A stretch of DNA of 64,000 nucleotides from Ignelater luminosus (GCA_011009095.1 VTPC01091236.1:597147-661146), one strand, 5' to 3'; shown: positions 44,453-59,986, counted from the first letter of the stretch. Numbers and translations are program-made. The notes: a model not told the origin generated them from the sequence alone.

Positions 44453-44489
44453 AAGGCGGAGCCGCCTTAGCTCCCTGGTGAGACCAGGG
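44453..44489. repeat. Pair of adjacent perfect hairpins
   Basis: AAGGCGG (44453-44459) pairs with CCGCCTT (44462-44468). After four bases, CCCTGGT (44473-44479) pairs with ACCAGGG (44483-44489). Comparable hairpin pairs lie at 52302-52374 and 62090-62154. Confidence 0.6.
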
Positions 44490-44799
44490 TTCTCTGTGTG
44501 TCTGAAAATTAAACTCCGAACAAGGATGGATCTAAATGAAGCTCTAATCTGCCAGCTTGATAACGTTCAAAATTTATTTAGGGCGCCAGAACGCCTCAAG
44601 TCAAAACAGAAAAGAAAGGTATGACTACAGATAATACATATAATCACAAGTAAACAATTCACATAAGGGAAACAGTAATTAGCAGTTCAAAAAAAGTTTA
44701 AATCGACATAAATACAAAATATGCACAATAAATTTTTAATTGCCGTAATCCTGAAATTGGGACTGACTGGGGACTAACTTTGCACGGCCCAGAAAAACT

Positions 44800-45535
44800 T
44801 CTGTAACCTCTTAATCAACGCGAGAAGCCCAAACGGCTCGACGGGTCCGACAAGACCGAACAGCCCAAAAGCTCGATACATTTCTAAATTGAAGCCTGAT
44901 CCGATCCGGACCCGAGCTTCGATCCGTGCCGCGTAAAGGCCCTACTAGAAACTACCTCGTGCAGGCCTCTAACAGGGTACTGTTCCCAGATATGCGATTG
45001 CTTTCGCAAGGTAACAGAAAACCGGAAAAAAGAACAAAAAGAAAAGCACCAAGTTGGTGTGTGTTCTTGATAGTGGATCAAATCGGCGTAGATTACTGTT
45101 AATCCGCCAAAAGTTAATAATGAATACTCAATTAATTTAGTGATCTAAACACCCTCATCCGTTACTAGCAAAGAAAATATCATTTAACGGTGCAAGACCA
45201 ACTTCGAAACTTTACGCACGAGGATTGTGTTCTCTTTTTCTGCAACGCGGAGAAATGATAAAAGTAAATGGTTTTTATATGCTGAACTTTACTCCTTAGA
45301 ACCGACAGGCTCGAGAGATCAGACAGGCTTGAGAGATCCATAGTGCCGTACAGACCCGAAGGGCCAAGACGTCCAAAAGGTCCAGCAGACCCGTATGCAC
45401 AACAAGGCCGAAAGGTTTGACAAGCCTCAACAGCTTGACAGGCCTGACAAGACCGAACGGTCCGAACCCGAGCTTCCACTGGGGCCGCGTAAAGGGCCGG
45501 CTAGAAAACGCGTCCCGTGAAGGCCTTTAGCGCTC
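44800..45535 (-). repeat. GC-rich TCGGGC-type repeats, two inverted copies
   Basis: 44800-44975 and 45295-45535 carry the repeat in inverse orientation ('gacaagaccgaacggtccga', 'aaagggccggctagaaaac') and each ends in the shared terminus ('ctcgtgcaggcctctaac', 'cccgtgaaggcctttag'). About 320 bp of ordinary AT-rich sequence separates them. Confidence 0.7.
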
Positions 45536-45912
45536 CTGTCGCTACTCTATTGCTACTAGTAGTAGAATTCGTTATTGACCCAAATTTTGGTAAAAACATT
45601 AATAATAATCATCTTACTTGTGTCAACACCAGATTTATATAGTTAGCTGTTAAAGCAATATTTAACAAACCAAATTAAACGAACTTAAAATACCCTAAGC
45701 ACTTAAAATTTGTATGTGTGTTGGACTTGGATGATTCAGGTGCATTCTGTTTTGCGCAAGAAACGATACGTTAAAAGCAAGTGATTGAAATTAATTGGAG
45801 TACGCGGTATACAGTTGGCCAGGTTCTTGGGTGTGTTATGCTATCTGTGTAATGAAAATAAAACGGAAATAAAAATAAAAGAAAATAAAATTTGGTAAGA
45901 AAGTAATTATTG

Positions 45913-46010
45913 TATAAAACTTAAAAATTCTCTTTATCCCCTACTACATGCCATGTAGGTAAAATATCCCTTAGTTAAGGTATAAATCCTTCGTGTTGGC
46001 AACACTGCTT
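45913..46010 (+). repeat. Copy of dispersed repeat C
   Basis: Shares 'ctactacatgccatgtaggt', 'aaaatatcccttagttaa' and 'gtgttggcaacac' with 37171-37262. Confidence 0.7.
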
Positions 46011-47703
46011 ACCATTAATCGCGTATGATCGCCCAATATGAAAACACAAAAAAACATATAAATGCAATATGACGTAATATATTTACCTGGTATCCAAGGA
46101 AACAAATCAGAATTCAACTTTTATTTGTGTTTTGTTAAATTATTCATGGTTTTTGCAAAAAACTGTTTTCAAGATGAAATCTTTTATAAAAGAAATTGAA
46201 AAATTTTATTTCTAAGAAAAATTTCTTTTAACTAGGGAGCTACTTTAGATCTTCACATCAGGGCCTTTAGAATTGATGATCCTATGAATTCACCCGGTAT
46301 AATCCTATATGGGTTTGGAATGTGGAACTAATTTTCAACGTTTCGTATAAATATCTACTATTGCTACGATATTCCGAGGGGAATATTTTTCTGTTTAAGT
46401 TTGATGAAACAACGCAAAGTATCTTTTACTTCTTTATTAAAGCATAAATCCTGCGGTTTTCTTCATTCATTACTTCAGCTAGCTGTAGCAAGGAGGTTAA
46501 GATTCTCTCAAAAACGTTTTGTTACTGGAAATAGAACACAATAAACATCAAGTAAATTCCAGGAAGTGTTAATTTAACGTAATAAATGACCCGCTACTAA
46601 TTTTCAAAGGAAAAAATGGAAAATCTAAATATTTAGGGGCATTAAATTATTTGATATACGGCAACTTGAATTTCCTCTTAGCAAAACATGGGAACTACTT
46701 GTACACAGATTAATGTTTTGCCATTTATTATTCACTTGTTTTTGTATCAAACGGTTTAACTTGGTTTCATGCCATAATTAACCATGAAGGATATTTTACC
46801 AATAACTCGCCGTGTATTCATTTGGGATTCCACTACTAATTTAATGCTTTTTTTATGAATACGGAAGCTGATTTAAATTTAAAATTGAAAAATTCCCAAG
46901 ATTTACTAAATTAAATAGTTTCTCGATGGAATTTTGTTGGAACGCACCCGTAATGAATAACACAATTTTTTCTTTTGATGTTCCAAAATGTTATTAGTCA
47001 CAAAACTGTTTTAATTAAATAGGAAATTATTGTTATAATAATATATGTTTGTTTTGCCAAAAGAATTATTTCTTTTCTACATTATTGGACAAGACAAAAG
47101 CAAAATTAAATTTGGTATCCTGGATATGTTTAAACTTTTTACAGATTTACGTGTAGTAGCTTTTCAAGTTCCTCTAGAATTTGTTTGCCTCTTTGACCTT
47201 TTTGAAATTTATCGTATTTTCCTGAATTCTGAACAACCCCAATTTTTAGGAGATTTCATTTTTCATTCTTGACTTACTTAATTTTTCATTATTTCGATCT
47301 AGGTGAGGTTTAGTGTGGAAACTGTGACATATTGCGTCTAATTTTTCTTTTCTTTAATTTCCTGTCCTAACTTGCTAACAAATAGTTTTGTGCTTTAATG
47401 GGTTAATATGTTTGGTTCTTTAAAATGAAGGGAAAAGATTAGCAATCTTTTATTGGTGACACAGTGTTTTTTTTATCATCAACTCGGTGGTCTCTTGTGC
47501 AAAATGTCTATAATGAAAATGACTTTTTCTTAAAAATTGAATTTCTCGATTTCTGTATAAAAGATTTCATCTTGAAACTTTGGTAATTTGCGGTTATTAC
47601 GTAAGTTATGTAATAAAATGACAATTGCAACTTTTTTCTACAACATTATTCTTACCAATCCAGTGAGAAACTAAATGTCGCATGGTCGCACCGAAATAAA
47701 ATT
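46011..47703. other. AT-rich spacer, no gene seen
   Basis: No coding evidence. The block 47560-47640 resembles 39740-39810 and is probably another old repeat. Confidence 0.4.
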
Positions 47704-48976
47704 TCACCGATCACTTTTCTTTTTGTCTACCACTTTATAAACGCCGCTAGTAGAATAACTCATGGTCACATTATTATTGCTGTTATCATTTTGTATGTTA
47801 GCTCGCCTTTGTGATCCACCAAGACACTTGCTGTAATCCACCGAATTGGCATCAAAAGGATACAGGCCACAGGCTTTGAAGCCATTTTCTAATATTTCTT
47901 GTTTCACACAATTCATAATAACTTTATGCAGTATAGGAGAAAATGTCAATTTTGTAACAGCTTCCCCTGGATGATCTACATGCCATTCTCTTACTGCCTT
48001 TTGCCATCCCATTTTGATAGGTCTAAAAACTGTAACATCTGCAGGCTGCAGGATACGGGTAGCATTTGGGTACAATGCTATTAGCTCAATCCTAGCTGAC
48101 AACATAAGATACTCAAGTGATAGGTTAGATGCGACTTATGTTCGTCAATGAACAATATTACTGGTAGTTTCACGCCTTGCTGAACTAAGTAAGGATGAAG
48201 GACATTAGCTATGTACTCGTAAAATGTTTGCGCCATCATCCACCCATTGTCACCGCGACCGATGCCCCAACCTTTCGGAACACTCGCTGAAATTTTGTCT
48301 GGGATTCTTTGATACGGAAAGACGATCATTGGGCAGCATGTTTTGCCATCGGCTGAAAAAGTGAACATTACTGTGATATTCTCTTTTGACGAGCCACGGT
48401 CAACATTGTATACATTCTTGGAGCCTCTTACAGCAAGAACCTTTCCACTTTGTGGGCATATCTGAAAACCCGTTTCATCACCATTAAACAAACGAGATGG
48501 ATCCTTTAGCACGTCTTCCAGATTTTTGTTTTTAATGTAATCATCGATATCGTCAAACCATTTCCTAATATCATTTTCTGATACGCATGCACTTGCTGAA
48601 GTAACAGCCTCCGGAGTTCTTGTGACAATTTCTGGAAGTCGTTTAAGAAACGCTTTCATCCATCCTTGTCCAGGTTTGTTGTCAGTAAATGGGTTTGGCC
48701 GTGGATGTTCTTTTAAAAACTGTTGGACACTAAAAATAATATCGTCTTTTTTCGTGGAAAACCTTTTCGTGCCAATTCTGTGATCCACTTGACTATAGTA
48801 TTTTCTTCTTCTTCTGTTAATATTGGTGATGGGCCAAACGTACTCTTATGCCTCGGGTTTTTAATTTTAAATTGAAGGGTATTTTTTGCAATGCTTCTAA
48901 GTGACCCTGTGCCATTTTGAATTTCACGAAGGGCTCTTTCTGTTATATTAGGACTATATTTTGGAACCTTCGGCAT
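47704..48976 (-). pseudogene. pogo/Tigger-like DDE transposase with small frameshifts
   Basis: The frame starts at MPKVPKYSPNITERALREIQ (48976), a psq-type helix-turn-helix shortened around SLRSIAKNTLQFKIKNP. Then come LTEEEENTIVKWITELARKG and, after a 1-bp loss in an A-run near 48750, DDIIFSVQQFLKEHPRPNPF. The first Asp is in FNGDETGF (with SADGKTCCPMIVFP after it) and the second in LFIDEHKSHL. After another 1-bp loss near 48087, IELIALYPNATRILQPADVT carries the third. The C-terminus is at 47704. It is related to jerky/CENP-B-like proteins. TTTCAG lies just upstream of the ATG, so a leader intron is possible. Apart from the two single-base losses, the catalytic core is complete. Confidence 0.85.
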
Positions 48977-49012
48977 TACAGTGCTGAAAGCAATACTATT
49001 TTGTTAAATAAT

Positions 49013-49548
49013 ACAGTAATTGACCACGCGATTTGTATAGTTATTGGCCATGTGCCAAGTACTATGTAGGAGTCAAAAAGATTCAATTGATTAAGTACAG
49101 AATGTTGTAATATGATAAGGAGTCTGGAGGGAACAGAACCGCCAAAATCACATATAAATTTAAAGACAGTTATTGGCCCCTCAGTTTTTCCATCTCAGGA
49201 AAATAAAACATGCAATAAACATCTAGAAACGTAATTCAACGTACCTTTAGGTAACCGCAAATCTAAACTTAAGTTAATTATTCTCAATAGAATATATTTT
49301 GCAGACACTTTTATACAGCAACACACCTTAAGAAATTTTCAAGGTTTTTGTGTGTAACCTAACACTTGTCAAACAACAAAACAAATCTAAAGATTTAGTG
49401 CCACCTATCCATTAACTGAGTAACTAACGAGATCTAGGTAACTTTAACTAAATTATGCCAGCAGAAAACCTGGTAGATTGTTTGTATGATCTTAGAAAGG
49501 AGGTTTAAGTCTAAAATGGCCAATTACTGTATATCGGCCAATAACTGT
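49013..49548. repeat. Repeated ACAGTTATTGGCC motif near the pogo-like gene
   Basis: ACAGTAATTGACC (49013-49025), TAGTTATTGGCC (49038-49049) and ACAGTTATTGGCC (49166-49178) are on the plus strand. GGCCAATTACTGT (49518-49530) and GGCCAATAACTGT (49536-49548) are inverted. This arrangement resembles subterminal transposase binding sites on the 5' side of the pogo-like element. No matching end is found on the other side of the gene. Confidence 0.5.
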
Positions 49549-51233
49549 ACAGTTTACCCTACCTTCTTTATGGCTTGTTGAAAATCTGATCTGTCTATAC
49601 TTTTTAAGTCCTTTTTAATTTTCATTGTGAATGTTTTGTAAACCCTACCTGGTTTAAATATCCTCAAAGATAATTGTGTTGAAGCGTTACATTTAGAAAC
49701 GTCTAAAAGTTTACACATCGATCTCTGCATGGTCAGTGCTTTACCCGACATATTTCCCAAATAACGTCTTAATGCCTACTAACGTACAGTGTAACGACTT
49801 AATTATCAATTCAGGAGAATCCTGCAAGACTAAAAGAACAGACTGAAAATATTCTGTAGAATTATTTCGAATCTTATTGCCCATACGCTATCTAAAGATT
49901 CTTTTAGTACTTCTAGTGGCATGACGTAAACTAATAAATCTGTCGTTTGTTTAGTGCTTACGAGTGTTTAAAGTGGATTTCCAACGTTTTTCCCAGAATT
50001 CCAATTAACATTTCGAAGATTCATATCTGTAAAATCCTGATAAGGACGAGTTGCAGCTTTACAAGCGTGTAGATTCTAGACATACTTTTTGTACGATTAG
50101 CATAGTAGGGCCTGCGCTATAGCTTTCTCTAGCTTAATGTATTTTAGAAAGTCTTGGAAATGGATAGCAAACTCCTGCCTACTAATTAAAGTTAAATTAA
50201 TTCGTTCTGGTAAAGAAACAAACCTGTCGGATGTAAAAATCTTAACGTAACATAATCTTAGTTCGGAAGTGACGGTTTTAAAGTGTATTATTATCATTTT
50301 AAAGATGAAATCTTGAGCTTTAATCTTTAATATTATAACCTTTTTTTTAATATTTAAATTTTGCCGCGAACCGCCTAGTGACTTTTATTGCGTTCAGTTA
50401 GTTAGTTAGTATTATGTTGTTTATGTTTTTATGCAACGTTTGTTTGCGTTTTATGTCGTCGCATGTTTTGAATGTTATTTGTATTTATGAACGTTGAATA
50501 AAGTATTTAAAATAATCTCGGCTATCCTTACAATATCATCTTCATTTCATAAAGTTTGAAATTTGCTGCATAAGTTGAATGTCCTAACATGGACACAAAA
50601 GTTCTATTTGATAGAAAAACATTTCAAATAGGCCAGAAGTGAAAAATGCAGTGCTTGTTAATTTAAAAATAACTCCTTGTAGTAATTAATAAATTGCTTT
50701 ACGGAGTATATTAAATTCGAATATTTCACCCTTTATGTAAATTAATGTAAATTGATGAGCTTTTTAGGGCCCCTCTTACGTAAAATACATTTTACCCACG
50801 ATTAATCGTAAACCAACACGCACAAGGTAACAAGATAATGAGCTTGAACACCTGCTCTGTAAGACTCGAGAGCGAAGAATTCTGTGGCAGAAAGAGGGCT
50901 TTTTAGGGCACTTAATTGAATGAGGTTTACATTACGAAATAATCCTTTGAATTTAAATCGCAGCTGTATAGCCGTTGTCGTTATCTTAACGCATTCGCTT
51001 CAGTTTCAACAAAAGCCTCTTGCCCGGGTTGTGTTGTCTTTAAAAGGGAAGACCGAGGAGGAGGCCTCTTACACGCTGACATAACAAATATTTGTTTTGT
51101 TTTGAATTGTATCAAGGACCACTAGAAATTGGGGAACCGAATGTTTGCATTTGCTGAAAACTTTTCTAATTTACATATTTTCCAGCATTAACTTCCGTCG
51201 TTTGTTGTTGTTGATTATTATTTAGCTGTTATT
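49549..51233. other. AT-rich spacer, no firm gene
   Basis: A 68-codon minus-strand frame at 49554-49760 ends in AAGAAG|GTAGGG, a possible donor, which could make it an upstream exon of the pogo-like gene. Nothing supports this beyond position and orientation. 'gttagttagttag' at about 50396-50408 is a short simple repeat. Confidence 0.25.
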
Positions 51234-51969
51234 GTAAGTATTTTGTTCTTAAAGAAATCGTTTGTATATTGTTGCAGATCTATCAAACGGTAGCTATTGT
51301 TGTGGTAGTATGGTTCCGAGTCGCAATATCAATATTGAGTGTATGTACTGTGTCGACAGAAGTTTCAAGGTTTATTACTGCAGAAACTTAAATCGTTCTG
51401 TGCCGTATAGTTACAAGAATCTTTACGTTTTCGATAGAGATATTTTTAGAAATAACTGAAAGGAAAATGTCGTTTACGATAGGTTAGAGGTTTGGCACAA
51501 GATTAATGATGTCCATTGCCGGATGACAGATATCAACCCTTATAATTTAAAGTTGTGTTTATGTCAGTCTACTTGCATGACGTAATTTGTCAAAATTTCA
51601 GACTTCTAACTGAAAACTTGTATTTGGATATTATACATTTAAAAATATCATTTTAGTGTGCGGAATGTACAAAAGTAATGCAGTAGTAAACCATGAATGT
51701 GACTAATTCTAGTTGTTAAAAATCCAATAATTGCTAACTGAAATATTTCATAAATTCAACCAAACATACTGAAACATTAATGGTGCTGGCTCGATAGTGA
51801 TAACAATACGAATTGAGTGGAAACAATTCTATTCTCTTGTAATAGGTATAGAATTTTAACATTACATTGACGTTTTTTAAATTTCTACTTTAAGCTCAAG
51901 TTGATAATAAGATTAATAAAATTATAGTAAATTGAAACCAAACAAACCTAGATCCTTTTCCGTTAAATA
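51234..51969 (+). other. Possible isolated exon (51289-51459) after a GT-AG pair
   Basis: GTAAGT at about 51234 and TTGTTGCAG ending near 51288 would delimit a 50-55 nt intron. The following frame to 51459 has several cysteines (SYCCGS, ECMYCVDRSFKVYYCRN). No start codon or signal peptide can be placed upstream, so this is only a hint. Confidence 0.15.
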
Positions 51970-52255
51970 ATTTTAATTGTCAAGGATAAGTCTCCTCTTC
52001 CAACTTTTGAAGATATCTTGATGATTTATGTTATAAGACAAGATTCTCTCTATTGGACTTAAAAGATGGTTACTGTCAAATTCCGATTGATAACGCATCT
52101 TCTAATTACTGTGTTTTTTTAATTGTACTGTTGGCCCTTATAAATTTCTTAGTTTACCGTTTGGTATCGAGGCGGATCGGAGGTATTCCAAAGATTAATG
52201 AAATATCAAAGTTTGAATCGACGATGTCTACGTTGCTACCAACGAATATGACCAT
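51970..52255 (+). pseudogene. Ty3/gypsy-like reverse transcriptase fragment
   Basis: DKSPLPTFEDILDD, then FSLLDLKDGYCQIPID, FLSLPFGIEAD-like and PEVFQRLMKYF-like pieces appear in adjacent frames. This matches the DKYPLP...LDLxSGYHQIP...LPFGLxxAPxxFQRLM series of LTR-retrotransposon RTs. Only about 95 residues' worth remains, with frameshifts. No LTRs, protease or integrase are seen nearby. Confidence 0.6.
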
Positions 52256-52301
52256 ATAGGAACTGTAGTAAGGCAGCTATTAGACGTTGCACAAGGACCT
52301 G

Positions 52302-52374
52302 GACGCAACGGCCAATTTCGAGGGTGGCCGTTGCGTCTATAGTCACGTGGATGTAACAGCCACCAACCACGTGA
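52302..52374. repeat. Two consecutive perfect hairpins
   Basis: GACGCAACGGCCA (52302-52314) pairs with TGGCCGTTGCGTC (52325-52337): 13 bp around a 10-nt loop. TCACGTGG (52343-52350) pairs with CCACGTGA (52367-52374). They lie between the gypsy fragment and the hAT element. Confidence 0.7.
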
Positions 52375-52444
52375 TTGCAGCTTTGTCAAATTATACAGAA
52401 ACCGAGCCCGATCTGAGCTTTGATAATTCATCCGTGAATTAGAG

Positions 52445-55439
<2,995 letters not shown>

Positions 55440-55456
55440 ACTTAGAGAATGATCTT

Positions 55457-57697
55457 CAGGGCCGTAGCTATGGGTAGACAGAATAGGCACCCGCCTAGGG
55501 GCGTAAGAGGCAAGGGGCGCCATAAGAGCGCAAGGGAAAAATGTAATTTTTCGTACTAAAAGAAACGCAACTAAATAAGGGACAATGATAAAAATAATTC
55601 GTCAGTTTAAAACTATCTGTTCTCTGCAATTTTTGTGCATTTTTAAACAACAAATGAGTAGTAGCAGTACGAATTGGATTTTTATTAAATTTGTGACTGA
55701 TACAAGCACCCTAGGTTTTAATGGTCAACAAATGTTTAGAATTCTTGGATTGTAAGAAAAGATATAGAAAAGGGTATAAGGGGAAACGAGATAAAGGCTT
55801 TCTCGGACTTTTGGTAACTAAAGGGCCTGTACGTGGAGATCATTTAGAGTGCTATCCTATAACAAAGAACAGACAGTTTTCTAAAAAACCTTTCTAAAGA
55901 ATTTTACCAAATGGAGATAGTGTTCACGGGAATTGAATTTTTTACTGTGTAGAACGCGATGCAGTTTATTGTTTTTCTTGTTTGTTGTTTGGACTAAACA
56001 GTACCCAATTCTGTATGCCGGAAACAGGATTTAGCGACCGGCGGCGTAACATTGGTGCCAGAATAAAATCGCACGAGAATTCGGCTTTCCATGAAAACTG
56101 CGCTATGGACTTAAAAACTTTTCAAGTGAATATCGACCAAAATCACTGTTACTGAAAAAATTCAAAAAAATGGATTATATCCGAAACGAAGAAAAAATAT
56201 TTTAAAATGTATTTTGGGTGCAATTTTGTTTTGCATCAAAAACAATGAGGCATTGCGAGGATCCGTTGGAAAAATTAGATACATAAATTTCGGAAAACGT
56301 TTACAAACAATAGAGCTGCTAAGCCATTATGACCCTATCATTAAGCATCACATGGACTCGGAAAACAAATCAGGAAAATACTTCTCACCACAAATTCAAA
56401 ACGAACCTATTGCAATAGTTGGAATTGCTGTCCAAAACCGAATTGTATCAGAAATAAAACGTGCCAAGTATTTCACTGTCAGTTTGGATATAACTCCTGA
56501 CGTATCTTATACAGAATAACTTTCATTTATTATTAGATATGTAGAAAAGAATAAGGATGCGTGTACGATTCAAGAGCGATTTTGGGTCTTGATACTCAAA
56601 ATATGAGAGGCCAGGCCTACGCCAGTATGGCTGAACGATGTCAGGCTATTCAGGCTAGAATATTATTAGAATATTGTCCCATGTTCAGTACGCCATTTAA
56701 ATTTAGTGACGTTACACAGTGCCTCAGTTAACTATGACATAATCACCTTTTTTGGAACAGTTCAAAACCTTCTTAATATTTTTGTGCACTTTGCCATCAG
56801 ATGGGATAAACTTAAATGTACATTAAAATTAACATTAAAAGGATTTAGTCACATTTAGTCTTCCAGAACATTAGCCCTAAGAGCAGTGATCACTCGATTC
56901 AAAGACCGTCTAGCATTTCTGCAAGAAATGACTGATCCAGCTATTTACTCTGAAGACACTGTTAGTGGGGCGAAAAATTTTCAAAAAAACTTCAGGAATT
57001 TTAAATTTGTGATTCTGTTTTGGAAAACATTAATAAAGTAAGTAAATCTTTTGCTACAATAGAAGAATGTGACAGTTGATATAATGTGCAAATATATCAA
57101 AGGATTACTGGAAGAAATCAAGAATTACCGAAACGATTGTTTTGCTAAAACTGAGAGAGCTGCTTAGGGATATATGCTAGAATTGTGATACTCCCATAGA
57201 ACTCAAAGAAATGAGCAAAAGGAAAATCAAAAGAATGCCTGCCCAAAGAGTTTGGAACTGACTCTAATTTAACTCCAGATGTGAAACAAAAGCAAATAAT
57301 ACTCCACGTTGTGGATTCCATAACTTCCCAATTATGTGATCGTTACGAAAACTTTAATTAACTCTGAGCTGATCTTGAGGTTTTAAATGATGCGTCGTTT
57401 TTAAAGATGAGCCTCAGCGACATAGAAAAGCGTATTAAAGATTTGTGCATAAAATATCCATGGGATTCCGTCGAGTTTCTGCAAGAAGCTGAAAGTTTCA
57501 GATTCCAGACCCAGCTAGTTAATTAATTAATAGTAATAAATAATTAATTGTAAAACGTGCGATTAGGAAATGGTGAATTTATTTTTAAATAAAACGTCAT
57601 ACAGTAAAATAGTTTTTTTACTATTAGTGCACTGGGGTGAGGGGGGTGCAAAAATGACGATTTGCCTATAGCAAAAGTTGGTTTAGCTGCAGCCCTG
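55457..57697 (+). mobile_element. Second hAT element (DUF4371 type), decayed
   Basis: It starts CAGGGCCGTAGCTATGGG at 55457 and ends TAGCTGCAGCCCTG at 57697. Eight-base flanks ATGATCTT (55449-55456) and ATAATCTT (57698-57705) match at seven positions. Only 17 bp separate it from the hAT element at 52445-55439. Confidence 0.82.
56090..57510 (+). pseudogene. hAT transposase relic with DUF4371-like region
   Basis: The frame 56214-56519 gives FCIKNNEALRGSVGKI, then IELLSHYDPIIKHHM, FSPQIQNEPIAIVGIAV, IKRAKYFTVSLDITPDVSYT, the DUF4371 signature with a catalytic-type Asp. The next frame continues IRYVEKNKDACTIQERFWVL. Later pieces include FFGTVQNLLNIFVHFAIRW and SSRTLALRAVITRFKDRLAF. Further fragments run to about 57510. 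Many stops. It is related to zinc finger MYM-type 1-like insect transposases. Confidence 0.7.
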
Positions 57698-57905
57698 ATA
57701 ATCTTTGTTAAGGGTCTTCTGCAGACGAAGAAAATTTCAAACATTATGTAGTAATTGTTTACGAAATATACGATGTTAGCTGTAAGAAACCAGAATGAAT
57801 CAATTTGAAAGTTGAAACATTTATTTTAGTTGACTTTCTTGTAGGAAAAAATGATTCATTACTAGTAAATACGTATGTGTGTTCAATTTCTTGTCTGGAG
57901 ATATA

Positions 57906-59173
57906 CCAGGTGTATACCTATGAAATGAGACTTTCAGCTATTAGACCACAGATGTCGCTAGGAGTATTTTTAAACTGTCCCAAATGTCTTATTTTTTTCG
58001 TCTGTCATCTGTCAACAATATTCAATTCATTGTTTGTGATGTTTCATACAACAACGCATTTTTTTCGCTCTTAAAAATGTCGAATTTCGTGCCTTCAAAC
58101 TACGATTTGCGGACATCGTTGATTTTCTGTTATCAATTGAAGAAAAACGCTTCTCAAGCTCATCAAATGCTTATAGAAGCTTACGGTGGACATGCTCTAA
58201 GCAGAGCACAGTGCTTCAGGTGGTTTGAAAAATTCCGAAGTGGTGATTTTAGCGTGGAGAACGAGGAACGTGGCCGGCCACCGAAAAAGTTTGAGGACAC
58301 CGAATTGCAAGCATTGTTGAATGAAGATGATGGTCAAACGCAAGAAATGATGGCAGAGCAGTTGGGAGTGGCCCAAAAAACCATTTGCAAACGTTTGAAA
58401 GACATGGGCATGATTTTAAAGGTCGGAAGATGGGTGCCGCATGAACTGACTGAAAGGCAGCAAGAGAACCGAAAAACCACTTGTGAAATGCTGCTCTCCC
58501 GGTTCAAAAGGAAGTCTTTTTTGCATCGAATCGTTACGGGTGTATTTCTCCAATCCCAAGCGTAAACGATCGTATGGTCCGCCCGGCCACAAGCCAAAAT
58601 CAACGGCCAAACCAAATCGCTTCGGCCGCAAGGCAATGCTGTGTGTTTTCTGGGATCAGCATGGTATGATTTGGTACGAGCTATTAAAACCAGGTGAAAC
58701 AGTTGACGGTGCACGCTACCAACGACAATTGGCCGATTTGAACAGCGCTATACACCGAAAACGCCCAGAATATGCCGATCGGCGTCACAAAGTAATTTTT
58801 CTTGATGACAATGCACCACCACATCGAACAAAAGCGACCCGGGAATTGGTGGAGACGTACGATTGGGAACCGCTGGTGCATGCGGCTTACTCACCAGACT
58901 TGGCGCCTTCCGATTATCATTTGTTTGCATCGATGGGCCACGCACTTTCCGAGCAGCGCTTCAATTCTCACGAAGAAGCCAAAAAATGGCTCGATGATTG
59001 GTTTGCGGCCAAAGACGGCCAATTTTTTTGGCGCGGCATTCACAAATTGCCTGAGAGATGGGTAAAATGTGTCGCTAGCGATGGCTATTATTTTGAAGAT
59101 TAAATTTGTAACCATTTTTCGTTAATAAACGTTTAAAATTGAAAAAAAAAGTCTCATTTCATAGGTATACACC
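57906..59173 (+). mobile_element. Mos1-like mariner, copy 2
   Basis: Identical termini to copy 1 (CCAGGTGTATACCTATGAAA to GGTATACACC), TA at 57904-57905 and 59174-59175, 1268 bp. Flanks are unrelated to those of copy 1. Confidence 0.92.
58077..59103 (+). pseudogene. Mariner D34D transposase, first Asp deleted, one frameshift
   Basis: Starts MSNFVPSNYDLRTSLIF and continues through YGGHALSRAQCFRWFEKFRS and WVPHEL to RIVTG near 58540. There it has the same deletion as copy 1: the DEKWI block with the first catalytic Asp is gone and the frame shifts. The second frame is then intact to the end: FSNPKRKRSYG, LDDNAPPH (second Asp), YSPDLAPSDYHLF (third Asp, 34 residues later) and DGYYFED with TAA at 59101-59103. 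It lacks the second frameshift of copy 1, so it is closer to the parental sequence. Confidence 0.9.
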
Positions 59174-59415
59174 TATGTAACTACAGTTTATGGATACAAG
59201 AACGCACGCTAAACTTTCGACTGAATTTAAATTAAGAAAAATCACCAATCATTTTTGAAATGGCAGTAGTTGTTCTTTCTGAATTAAATTTAAACAAAAG
59301 ATCGCCTTATATAGTACTTTTCTAGGAAATTGCACGTTTTTGAAAAATAGTAAGTAAAAAAGGGGAAAGATTTTTGTCACTGAAGTCTTCATTTGCACTC
59401 TTCGAGCTCGTAAAT

Positions 59416-59986
59416 AAAAGACGATCTCTCCGCTAGAGGCGCTGCTGTTCCATGTCAAATTTGATAAGTTCAAACGTCATTTCATAAGTTTGAGGGTATT
59501 GACATTTCAGTTTAGAAGAAAAAATAATTAACAATGCCTTTATTGTTGCATATTAAACCCAAACCCGCTTTTCTGAAACTTAAGTTATGTTTCTGATCCG
59601 ATCATATTAATTATATGATAGAGTTATTTAGGTTAACCCAGTTTATTCAAAAACGGTTGTGCAACCACTAAGAAATCTGTTTTACAGCAATTTGCAAAAA
59701 CTATTTGTGAAAGTGATGAAGATAACGCTGGAGAAATGGGAAATACACTTGCTCATACAAGCTTAGCAAAGAATAAAGAATAATACACGAAAACGAATCA
59801 ATAGTAATTACTTTTCTCTAAAATCTAAATTCTAATAACCTCAAACTTATAAACTGAAGTTTAAAGTTGTCAAATTCAACTTGGAACAACAGCGCCTCTA
59901 GCGGAGAGAAAATCGTTACTGAGCTCAATTTGCGATCGGTATTTGTTTGGTGGCGGTACTTTATATTACATCAACTGGCCTTGAGA
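59416..59986. repeat. Inverted pair of dispersed repeat A
   Basis: 59416-59505 (plus: 'tccgctagaggcgctgctgt') and 59833-59986 (minus: 'acagcgcctctagcggagag') face each other across about 330 bp. This could be one non-autonomous element with A as its terminal repeats. Confidence 0.65.
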
